Assembly: GCA_039621445.1 (NCBI GenBank)
Contig: CP154954.1
Span: forward strand, 6,459,425 to 6,523,424
Direction: 5' to 3'
Origin: Euglena gracilis
Taxonomy: Eukaryota; Euglenida; Euglenophyceae; Euglenales
DNA length: 64,000 nucleotides
In this document: positions 10,424 to 16,983 of the stretch, in pieces
Layout: each line of letters opens with the position of its first letter
How positions within the stretch are numbered: position 1 is the first letter of the stretch
Program-made: the position numbers and the translations under genes
The notes under the pieces: model-generated
Databases searched by the model: none
Seen by the model: only the letters and a program-made list of their open reading frames with translations
What the model was told of the DNA's origin: nothing

Positions 10424-10638
10424 GTATGACGAGTCACGCAGCGCTGTGGGGGCACAGGGCCCCGCCGCCAGCGTACCACCCCGAGAGCCTGGGGGCCCCC
10501 TCGCCACAGCCCCGCCGCCTGTGGGCCCGCCACAGCCTCTGGCTGGCGCTACTGCTCGCCGGCTGCGCCACGCTGGCGCTGCGCCACCGCCGCCGCCGCC
10601 CCCGCCCCGCCGACCTTGTGCTCGAGGTCCTCCTCTAG
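420..10638 (+). CDS. Multi-exon gene for a choice-of-anchor A domain surface protein with C-terminal membrane anchor (5' end not found)
   Basis: Ten GC-rich blocks in the same order as a choice-of-anchor A domain (as I recall, the TIGR04215 family, common in bacterial surface proteins) are separated by repeat-filled introns. In order they show an N-terminal F-S-Y-S-D-I...DFEGSAVALGN strand, GGNLTMNGGMVGFG, GGNVVLDGGAYISGNV, a TTVAPFQFS block, LAQYYTHLSATLAQLP, GQLVINAEG, SIWSIVLQGP...VVINVP, LIWTY...LNLYNARTVRL and GTVLAPQAG...VVGTVVVKALLGGGQVNF. The final exon adds a hydrophobic helix (LWLALLLAGCATLAL) and an Arg-rich tail, so the domain should face outside with a short cytosolic end. Phases agree for introns 1, 2, 3, 6, 8 and 9 with the junctions I chose; junctions of exons 4, 5 and 7 are uncertain. 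The first exon begins inside a codon, so signal peptide and start lie upstream or outside the window. The substrate is unknown; adhesion or matrix binding is inference. Confidence 0.75.
995..1103 (+). CDS. Exon 2 (choice-of-anchor A)
   Basis: It encodes AFSLNVNKSGQEPYPVAVAQ and then GGNLTMNGGMVGFG. The chosen acceptor is ...CCCCCGAG at 994, which keeps phase 0 with exon 1. A more canonical TTCAG acceptor at 948 would add about 15 residues but breaks the phase. The donor is GAG|GTGTGC with the exon ending one base into a codon. Confidence 0.65.
1219..1287. repeat. 37-bp direct duplication in intron 2
   Basis: Two 32-bp identical stretches (ATTTGCTTGCCCATTTCAAG and following) start at 1219 and 1256. 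It is a simple tandem duplication within intron 2. Confidence 0.85.
1510..1654 (+). CDS. Exon 3 (choice-of-anchor A, repeated GG-N/D strands)
   Basis: The acceptor is CCCCTACTCTTAG at 1509. The first two bases complete an Asp codon started in exon 2, so both sides are phase 1. It encodes DVEAGGNVVLDGGAYISG, VRAGGDVTARG and IAGQLTLTAS, the parallel-strand signature of the domain. Donor GT at 1655 (phase 2) is the best candidate. Confidence 0.65.
1823..2000. repeat. GCCGACCGCA satellite with 66-bp higher-order unit
   Basis: Ten-base GCCGACCGCA/GCCGACCGCG units are grouped into higher-order repeats of about 66 bp, each closed by a spacer containing GGACTGTCATAGGTGGGG. Two full units and one partial unit are present. 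A diverged copy lies at 3768-3870 in the same intron. Confidence 0.8.
2095..2470. repeat. TTTTGGCCA-type degenerate array (sense arm)
   Basis: Degenerate tandem units of TTTTGGCC(A/C)(C/T) fill the region. The complementary form (GGCCAAAAGTGG units) fills 3365-3710, so the two arrays could pair across the intervening minisatellites. Confidence 0.75.
2515..2740. repeat. GGTAAGGGGTG minisatellite running into poly-G
   Basis: About a dozen 11-bp units GGTAAGGGGTG (some GGTAAGGCGTG) are followed by a G-run of over 60 bases with rare interruptions. It is strongly G-quadruplex prone on the + strand. A second array lies at 3073-3240. Confidence 0.9.
2815..3037. repeat. Direct duplication of about 105 bp
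   Basis: Copies at 2815-2916 and 2931-3037 share ATGAGGTTTATTTTTTGCC, a G-run/C-run palindrome, and CAGTTCAATGGGTCCCGC up to ATCAAAATG. They lie between the two GGTAAGGGGTG arrays. Confidence 0.8.
3073..3240. repeat. Second GGTAAGGGGTG minisatellite
   Basis: About fourteen 11-bp units, with two G-expanded units near 3112 and 3136. Same strand and unit as the array at 2515. Confidence 0.9.
3365..3710. repeat. GGCCAAAAG-type degenerate array (antisense arm)
   Basis: Units such as GTGGCCAAAAGTGG and GGCAAAAGCAG repeat through the region. They are the reverse complement of the TTTTGGCC array at 2095-2470, giving an inverted arrangement about 0.9 kb apart inside intron 3. Confidence 0.7.
3768..3870. 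repeat. Diverged GCCGACCGCA satellite copy
   Basis: GACCGCTGCC, GCCGACCGCA and GCCGATCGCG units end in ATCTGTCATAGGCTTGGG, the same spacer theme (TGTCATAGG) as 1823-2000. Confidence 0.75.
4248..4335 (+). CDS. Exon 4 (choice-of-anchor A, approximate ends)
   Basis: It encodes THNPVVAVAKGTTVAPFQFS, which fits the family's 'P-F-x-F' linker before the helical insert. An acceptor ...GGCGCTGAG at 4247 gives the phase 2 needed after exon 3. An alternative acceptor is TCTTCTAG at 4183. The donor is unresolved; GT at 4336 or 4342 would be phase 0. Confidence 0.45.
4350..4656. repeat. (TG)n and (CA)n microsatellites in intron 4
   Basis: A TG run near 4357-4380 is followed by a long CA/CG-A tract at 4484-4656. 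It produces spurious His-Thr and Cys-Val reading frames. Confidence 0.95.
4680..4803 (+). CDS. Exon 5 (helical LAQYYTHLSATLAQLP segment, approximate ends)
   Basis: Bases 4725-4800 read LDTLAQYYTHLSATLAQLPS, the amphipathic helix that precedes the second half of choice-of-anchor A domains. A frame stop at 4677 limits the upstream end. The likely donor GTGACG at 4804 is phase 1, which does not match exon 6, so the 3' boundary or an extra small exon remains open. Confidence 0.5.
5274..5641. mobile_element. Foldback/MITE-like element, copy 1 (17-bp perfect TIRs)
   Basis: The left end CAGGGTTTGATATAAGG (5274-5290) is the exact reverse complement of the right end (5625-5641). Inside are two tracts of TTTAGGTGGGG...TGGCCCGCAGGGGG type and a GGCGCTTTGCGCC hairpin. 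No coding capacity. It lies in intron 5 and its right end is 18 bp from the exon 6 acceptor. Copy 2 is at 13015-13136. Confidence 0.7.
5660..5735 (+). CDS. Exon 6 (choice-of-anchor A, GQLVINAEG strand)
   Basis: The acceptor is a C-run ending CCCAG at 5659. The exon encodes GTGGQLVINAEGATGLAAV and ends one base into a codon at donor GTGGGC (5736), matching the phase of exon 7. The preceding intron ends about 20 bp after the foldback element at 5274-5641. Confidence 0.6.
6283..6575. repeat. (TG)n microsatellite, intron 6
   Basis: About 290 bp of TG repeat with TTG interruptions, directly upstream of the exon 7 acceptor. It may serve as an extended pyrimidine/TG tract. Confidence 0.95.
6641..6751 (+). 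CDS. Exon 7 (choice-of-anchor A, VVINV strand)
   Basis: The acceptor CTCCCCGCAG at 6640 follows a (TG)n tract. The exon encodes QFKSIWSIVLQGPPTAEVV then INVPDSDVSI, matching the family's 'ATVVINVSG' region. The donor at 6752 (CCAG|GTGGCA) is strong but leaves phase 1, whereas exon 8 appears to start in phase 0. A weaker donor at 6721 would keep the frame. Confidence 0.65.
7819..7917 (+). CDS. Exon 8 (choice-of-anchor A, LIWTY strand)
   Basis: The acceptor is GCCCCCAG at 7818 and the donor CATGAG|GTGTGT at 7918. The exon is exactly 33 codons. It encodes SLIWTYSSGADQARAVLNLY then NARTVRLEGG, corresponding to the family's 'VLWNF..A..V.L.G' segment. Confidence 0.7.
8130..8330. repeat. Degenerate tandem repeat, about 30-bp unit
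   Basis: Units built on AATTTTGGGTGGCGAATGCC-like sequence recur with drift. They lie in intron 8 with no coding signal. Confidence 0.55.
8405..8458. repeat. Two adjacent perfect hairpins
   Basis: AGCGACTAGTCGCT (8405-8418) is a perfect palindrome. TGGTCGGAGCG (8431-8441) pairs with CGCTCCGACCA (8448-8458) across a 6-base ACTAGG loop. Both lie in intron 8; function unknown. Confidence 0.8.
9065..9241 (-). CDS. Possible antisense terminal exon inside intron 8
   Basis: On the minus strand TTTTTATGTCCACAG (a good acceptor ending at 9242) opens a 58-codon frame ending at TGA (9065). The product starts EMDELEAALATALEKTPGAL and is Glu/Lys-rich and probably helical or coiled coil, with composition unlike the surrounding repeat DNA. 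No upstream exon or donor is recognised. It could be a nested gene, a decayed gene fragment or chance. Unrecognised family. Confidence 0.3.
   Translation of the reverse strand, partial: EMDELEAALATALEKTPGALQKKIARVSSVSSETKEKLAQEYEEVGHQGLQLMHPNGE
9451..9566. repeat. (ATT)n microsatellite
   Basis: About 38 near-perfect ATT units in intron 8, about 65 bp upstream of the exon 9 acceptor. Confidence 0.97.
9633..9854 (+). CDS. Exon 9 (choice-of-anchor A, GTVLAP C-terminal strands)
   Basis: The acceptor is a long C-run ending CGCAG at 9632. The exon is 74 codons and keeps phase 0 on both sides. It begins GTVLAPQAGLKFPQG and contains VVGTVVVKALLGGGQVNFP, the most diagnostic block of the family ('G-T-x-L-A-P ... 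G-x-V-x-A'). The donor at 9855 (GTGAAT) leads into a CA-rich intron. Confidence 0.75.
10030..10422. repeat. (TG)n/(GGGT)n-rich intron 9
   Basis: TG-rich tract with a GGGTGGGTGGGT block at 10157-10190. It runs up to the terminal exon acceptor. Confidence 0.9.
10423..10638 (+). CDS. Terminal exon (transmembrane anchor and basic tail)
   Basis: The acceptor GTGTGCAAAG at 10422 gives phase 0 with exon 9 and the frame runs to TAG at 10636. After a Pro-rich spacer comes LWLALLLAGCATLAL, a hydrophobic helix of about 15-18 residues, then RHRRRRPRP and a short acidic/aliphatic end. By the positive-inside rule this is a C-terminal membrane anchor with the domain outside. This would be one of the variable anchors for which the family is named. 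Confidence 0.6.
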
Positions 10639-13014
10639 GCGGCCCGCCCCCCAGGGCGGCCCGCTTCGCCGAATCGACACCGTCGCATCGCCCTGTGAAG
10701 GGCCGGATGGACTGGCATCCGGGTTCTGGTCCTCTGGCCTGGACACATGTATGTGCATTTGGGTATGGGTAGGCACACACGCACGTGCACACACCCTCAC
10801 ACCCACCCACCCACACCCACCCACACCCACACCCACACCTATACCCGCACACATGCACACACGCGCGCGCGCACGCATGCACGCGTATGCACGCATGCAA
10901 CACCTGCAGAACATGGACGATGGGCAAAACATAGCCACTGTGCCAGTCACGCATACATACGGGGTCCAGAAAAATAAGTGACGTTTTGGAGGTTGTGGGT
11001 AATTTTTGTGCATACTGGATACAATCTTCCTCGGTGTGTGGGTGGATGGGTGGGTGGTCCCTTTTCAGCCCTTGCCCCCCTCCCCCTTTATGCGGCCGAA
11101 GTCCCTCCCCATCGCCGCACCATTCCATCGGCTGCTCATTCTTCGCATCGATGTTGTCGCATGTGTCCCATGTCTCCAGTCCGACCTTTTCTGGTTTCAA
11201 TTGCTGAAGGGAAGGTGCAGCCCCCTTTGGAGGCTGGCTTTGGGAGTCCCCAATGGGGCCGTACTATGGAGACCTTTCCTGCTGGAAAGCCCCTGGCAGA
11301 CAATCATCGGTGTCATCGAAGCCACCCTCCCCCCCACGTGTCCAACGAACCAGGCTGGTTTGGACCGCAATTTTTGTCGGACCTCGCTTTTTTTTTTTTG
11401 CTTTTTGCTTTCTTTGGACACTGAGGGGTGATTTTGGTTTCATGTCCTCGGGCGTTTCGTTCCAGCATTCCAAAAAAAGAACAATTTCATTTGGTTTTTC
11501 TGAATTGCAGAGGATCCAAGTGTGCTGTCTCGTTTGGTTGCAGGCCCCCCGCCCTCAGTCAGGGGGCCGGGTCGGCCCGGCGCGCAGACCGTTACGCAAA
11601 CTGTGCTTCGGGCCCTGGCCGGCCGGCCCTGAATTTCCAGGAGGCGGGCGACGCCATTGCCTGCCCGGATTTCTTTCAACAACCCTCCCCCCCCCGTATT
11701 TCAGCTCGTTTTCCCACTCTCGTTCTGCTTGGTCGGTGATTATTGCCGGAACCCCACTCACCTGATGCCTTCCACGAATGATAAAATTGTGGTTGCCGTT
11801 TTGTCAGGCAGGCGGCGGCGTCATCTCCGATCGTTCCCAACAGACAGCTCCTGAGACAAACAGTTTTGCTTCCCTGCCCCTCGTTGTATTTTCCTCTGTA
11901 TGTGGCAGGCTGCGGTCTTGAATGCATGGCATTCTGATTTCCAATCTTTTTTATTGCGCAGGCGCGAAGCGCCACGGGTTGCCGGTGCGATTGTTTTTCA
12001 GTGAATGTTCGCTGTTTGCTTTCGATCAAGTTTGTTTCAGTGGCGCGAGGGAGTCACGGTGAAAAAAACAGTGGGAATTGATCATGGATTTGACATCCAG
12101 AAAATGTTTGTGCTCTTTGGCAACGTTGTTGGATTTGTCACATCCGGCTTGCGGCGCATTTTCACGCGAAGCTGGATGCACCTGCGCACATCTGCACATG
12201 CTGCGCGCGGTCTCTTGCGTCACGTGTGACATGGATGGAGCGGGTCGGGTAAGGGTCATCAGGGTTCGGGTGGATGGAGCGGGTCGTGCGCGGCAGACCA
12301 CCGCGAGGGCGCAGCCTGGCGGGGGTCGCTGCGCCTCTGGTGCAGATGAGTCATTCGCTCCCGGCATGGCTGCAGGGGCGATGTGCCTGCCGCGTCGCAT
12401 CGTACGCCCTCCCCTTCGCGCACTTGCGGGAACCGCCAGCTCTCCTCCGGCGATTTGTTTGCGTTCCAAGTTCCGCGGCCGTCCAGCGTCCCAGCGATGG
12501 TTGTTCAGAAACATTGGCCACTGGAACGGGTCGAATTTTTCCCCAAAATTTTTTGAGAGGCCAACATTTTGAAGGGGGCATCCTTCCAGGGGTTTTTTTG
12601 GTGGGTTTTTTCCCGGAGGGGAGGGTGGGGGGTGGGTGGGTCCGGCCAAGCCCCCAATGCCAGGTGTTCCTGCCCGTATTGGGACGGGCTCCTTCCTCCT
12701 TCTGGTCTTTTTGACCACTGTGGTCCACAGTCCGTGGCCGTCCCTGGGTGGGGCTTTTTGTTGAAAAAAATTTGATGCAGAGATATGGGGGGCAGTGGCG
12801 GCCACGGTTCGCCGTTTCCTCCGCACGGTTCGCCCGCTGCTGCGGCGACTGCACCCCCCCTGGGGGGGGGGGTCCGGCCAAGCCCCACCCCCCACCGGGG
12901 GGTCTCCTCGGAGGGGGGTGGGATGTACTTGTCGCAATTTCGGCCATTTTTGGGGGTCCCCGGGACCCCCGCCCCCCCAAGGGGTGGGGGATGGGGGCAA
13001 CCCCAACCCACCAC
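10639..13014. other. Intergenic, no supported gene
   Basis: It begins with a CA-rich tract (10770-10900), then mixed sequence. The stretch 12225-12530 is GC-rich and stop-poor on both strands but shows no recognisable protein or splice-site pair. G/C runs at 12850-12990 precede the second foldback element. Confidence 0.5.
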
Positions 13015-13136
13015 CAGGGTTCGATATAAGGGGGGCGTGCATGGTTTAGGTGGGGGGTGTCCCCCCCCCCCCCCGCCTCCTGGCCCGCATGGGGGGGTCC
13101 GGACCACCCCCCCACCTGTCCTTATATCGAACCCTG
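13015..13136. mobile_element. Foldback/MITE-like element, copy 2 (17-bp perfect TIRs)
   Basis: Ends CAGGGTTCGATATAAGG (13015-13031) and its exact reverse complement (13120-13136) enclose GCATGGTTTAGGTGGGG and a poly-C/TGGCCCGCA block shared with copy 1. It is shorter (122 bp versus 368 bp). Both TIR arms carry C where copy 1 has T at the same position. Confidence 0.7.
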
Positions 13137-13261
13137 CCCACCACTCTAAAACATACACGACGCCGCCGAAAAAATAAAAGACGTCTTTTATCCCACCCCC
13201 TCTTCACCGTCGTTTTTTTCTTGGACCGGTGACTGCGGGACTTCTAAAAGGTGAGGCCAAG

Positions 13262-13800
13262 TCGAATTGAATTTCACCAGGCAAAAAGCGAAACATATGA
13301 ACGTAATCCTGTACCTATTGACCCATAACATGTATCATATTATATCATATTATGTATACCAATATTATTCCAATTTTATTGATAATATGATTGCAGTAAT
13401 AATTATTCTACAATTACATATTTTATCAATAAATGTTATTTTTACTTAATACATATATTTATTAATTTCAACTTATTCCTAGTTTATTACTACATTGTAT
13501 TAAAACATGTGTTATTTGTATTACTAAAACTGCATTAAATATAATCTTAACGTTATATTTCATAATTCCACAATAAAAAAATTAATGACGATAATATCTT
13601 TATAAATATGGAAAATGTATCAACAAAATTGATAATAATGAAATACCCACACGAAATATCCATATAAAATCATGCAATATCTGTAATATTTTTATGTCTA
13701 TTCATAAAGATGAAATTAAATGAAAAAATGAAAATAATTGAATTTACTTAAAAAGTTATATTTATATGAGAATGCCAGAATTTCATATTTCAATTGAGAT
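13262..13800. other. AT-rich island of about 0.5 kb
   Basis: Abrupt change to strongly AT-rich sequence (ATATTATATCATATTATG and similar) with no GC-rich runs, unlike both flanks. No ORF longer than 60 codons that I would support. Possibly organelle-derived DNA or an AT-rich replication/matrix region; not determinable by reading. Confidence 0.5.
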
Positions 13801-14118
13801 TTTTCAAACATCTTTCATCTTTGTTTTGACTTTTCCCCTATGGTTCCGTTTCATTATTTGCGAAACAAACATCGGTGCAAACCAACAAGATAGGAGTAAG
13901 AAAAAAAGTCTGTGCAAACCTTCAAAATTCAGCCACCAAAAAAAGGTTGGGCTGTGGATTTGGGGACTGATACGACTGTTATTGGGAAAAAACCATGGGC
14001 CTTGTGGGGCTGTGCTCCTCCACCAAATCCACTGTTTGCCGCCCACGTTAACCAAAGACACCAAAAGTCATTTCCTACTGGCTTCAGTTGTTCACAAAAA
14101 AAAACTGTTGTGCAACAG

Positions 14119-14295
14119 AATTTTTACCATTTTAGGCCATTTTAGGCCACTTTAGGCCATTTTAGGCCATTTTAGGCCATTTTAGGCCATTTTAGGGACC
14201 CCCACCTACACGGGGTCAAAAAGTCATTTTAGGCCATTTTAGGCCATTTTAGGCCATTTTAGGCCATTTTAGGCCATTTTAGGCCATTTTAGCTA
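14119..14295. repeat. CCATTTTAGG 10-bp tandem array
   Basis: Near-perfect CCATTTTAGG units in two blocks, interrupted at 14200-14222 by a hairpin-forming GACCCCCACCTACACGGGGTC segment. Confidence 0.9.
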
Positions 14296-14299
14296 TAGG

Positions 14300-15741
14300 T
14301 GCTTGCCTCCGGCCAAAGTTGTCCACAACAGTGCAGACAATTGCAAATCCGGTTGAAGAAACGTTTTAGCTACACCACACAGCACTGGAACCAGGGATCA
14401 TACATTTTTATACTGACCCCCGGGGGGGTCACTCCACTTTTCGAAAAACCAGTCAGTCACTACCCACCCCCCCCCCCGGGGGAGGAGGGGTCGGCCACTC
14501 TGGAACCCAAAGGAAATTTGACAAAAACATGCAAAAAAGCCAAGAAACTTTTCCGGCGCCAGGTCACTTTAGTGGTTTTTTTGCCGACCACCCCCTCCGG
14601 TGGGAGGAGGTCCGGGCCAAAATCCAGTCAGTCACTGCGAAAAAAAACAGTCACCCACCCACGGGGGGGGGGGGTCGGACAGTGCTTAAGCAATTGTCTG
14701 ACAGGGATTCTGCTGAGACCTTTTGGTGTCAACCTTGGGGTCAAAACGGCTCTTAGCGTCGGGGGGGGGAAGCGGAAAATGACCGAAACCACACAACCCA
14801 GCGGGGGACCTACAAGGCGGAACCACTCATCCTTCCCCGCCCCGAGACACAAAGTTATAAAAAATCCCTGGCTGGAATGATCCGCCAATTCCGGTTCACA
14901 AAACACAACAACACGGGCAGACCTGTTGGCCTGGGCGGGCCACAGGTGTGCGCGTTGGGAGACAAATGCTGGCGCCAGAACGCAGCTTTGAATAGGGCGC
15001 GGACAGTGGCCGTCGTGTGCAGAAAGAATGCGGGGTTGGAGGAAAGGAAACGCTTGCATGATACAGATGGGGTCGACAATTCTGCAATCGTTCATTTTGT
15101 CGGCTTTGCAACAATTTCGAAGTGATTGGTAAAATGTGCAGAATGGATATTATTGCACTGGGGGGACCTTGGGGAAATATCCATGTCAAAATGCGGAAAT
15201 AAAAAAACAATAAAAACTAGTTCAAATTGAAATTGATTAAAAAATGTGATTATGATTAGATTGTGATCATGATCATGATTATGCCTACGATTATGATTAT
15301 GACTCTAATCATGATAATCATGGACGACACACCACCTTTTGATGCCTGCCTGATTATTATTAAGCATGCTTAAAGATGGGAATACATGTGCCACCCATTT
15401 TGAGGGGGATGATCCTGGGAGGAACGGGTAAACAGTGTTGCTCGATTTTAAACGTTCTGCTGTTAGTTTAGGAATGATCTCCTCTTTGTGATGTTTCAAA
15501 CCAGCGGTTGCCCAATCGTCACTGGGTGGGGTTGTTGGTCCAGTTGCACCGCGAAGAGTCAGGGCTAGGGATGGTTCAGGAGTGGCCCTTTCCCATTCCC
15601 TGCGGTGTTTGCCAGACAATTCCAGACACCCTGACACCCCGAATAAGGCATATGTGTAAACAGCTAGATCAAAAACTTGAGGAGCAATGGAAGAGACAGA
15701 GCACGAAGCTGAGACTCAAACCCCTGCCCCCTGCCCTGCAG
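14300..15741. other. Flank upstream of element A, no supported gene
   Basis: It contains poly-C/G hairpins (14417-14490, 14660-14680) and a degenerate ATTATGATT/GATCATGAT tract at 15240-15320. It ends in CCCCTGCCCCCTGCC, which resembles the sequence just beyond the other end of element A. Confidence 0.5.
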
Positions 15742-16137
15742 TGTATGTCCTACCTTATCGCTTTCGCTCTTTGGTGCGCAGAAAAAGATATAAGTAGGAG
15801 TAACAGGAAAAATATAAAATAAATATAAAAGTTGTATTGCCCTTTTCCCCAATTAAGAGGCAGAGCACAAGACGCTGTTGGAAGCCCTATGGGCTACGAC
15901 AAAAGATGCCAAGTATCTGGCAGTCCTTTCAGGACTTGTTTGATCAAATCAAAACTTGAAGATTGAAAGAAGAAAAGAATACCACCTGCAGAGAGGAGGT
16001 CACGTGATCACACGTGATCGTGATCACGATTATCCCTAGGCTCTGCCACAATCCTAATTCTGAGACTATGCTCAGCATTCAGATTGTGGATGAGCAGTTC
16101 TATGGCGAACCACAGAACTGGGATCGTGCCCGGTACA
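15742..16137 (-). repeat. Element A 3' LTR
   Basis: Direct repeat of 32391-32787. It contains an AT-rich TATA-like block, CAGGTGGTATTCTT, and the palindromic CACGTGATCACACGTGATCG segment near 16002-16030. Confidence 0.9.
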
Positions 16138-16139
16138 CA

Positions 16140-16149
16140 TCCCCCTCCC
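16140..16149 (-). promoter_or_regulatory. Element A polypurine tract
   Basis: Read on the minus strand, GGGAGGGGGA precedes the TG|TGTACC start of the 3' LTR. This is the expected plus-strand DNA primer site. The same ATAGCCCTGGGAGGGGGATG stretch precedes the 3' LTR of element B. Confidence 0.8.
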
Positions 16150-16983
16150 AGGGCTATAGCCCGATTTCCCTCATGGACCAGGCTATCCCAGGCACATGGG
16201 GGTTCGGACATAGTCCTGAGGGATATGTTCCAGCACATTGCTGCCGACCTCCTATCTGCCAAATGGCAAAAGGAAAAAGGGAAGAAAAGTGCAAAAGCAC
16301 GCAAAAACGCGCAAAAGTGGTTAACTGCTTATGCGGTGCCTACTTATTGCGGCAAAGGGGTAGAAGCGGAAGAGCCCATTGGGAAATGGGGCTGGAAGGT
16401 TTCCTTTCCAGAAAGTCCCATCCACCCAGTTTGGGGTGTGTCTATGACACGCGGGGAGGTCTGATTCCATAATCGGAAAAGATTGAAGGGTAGGGTGTGG
16501 AAGGAGGGGGCACCTGGCCAGTCATATCTGACCAGGGAGAAACACCTATTTACAAAACCAACTGCCGGCGACAGCGATATTTTGCCCCGGGGGGTAAAGG
16601 AGAGAGGAGTGGGGGGCTGGTCAAAAGACCTCAGCAGAAGTTTTGCTGTCTGGCAGTCTTATGTGGCCTTATAGCCGAAAAGTAACAAGTTGGGGGCTAT
16701 TATTACGGTGTGCGCGCTGTACGCTGTGTGTCTTCTTACTGGCGGCATATACCGCTAGGAGAAGGCTTCACAGCGCTGCTCGGACACGATGTTGTCGATG
16801 GGGTATCCCCAGAGGCATATACCTCGATAGACGGGCAGTAGCCCAAAAGAGAGGGGGTAATATGTAAAGTAAAAATACATATTGGCAGATGTGCCTGGGA
16901 TAGATACCGAATACAGGGCCTGTAGGCCTGATGGAAAGGTCAGAACAGGGTCCATGGACCGGGTGCCTGTAAGCCTGGGGTAT
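16150..16983 (-). other. Element A 3' untranslated region
   Basis: Non-coding on reading, but blocks match element B 48480-49282: ACTGGGTGGATGGG, GCCGGCAGTTGGTTTTGTA and GGAAATCGGGC.ATAGCCCTGG. Conservation suggests cis-acting functions such as packaging or priming. Confidence 0.6.

Noticed and set aside
9943-11200. 408-codon minus-strand frame across 10-11 kb
   Set aside because: Built on TG/CA repeats plus the reverse strand of the terminal exon.
12026-13115. Long overlapping frames on both strands at 12.0-13.1 kb
   Set aside because: GC-rich stop-poor DNA and the foldback element explain them; no motif or splice evidence.
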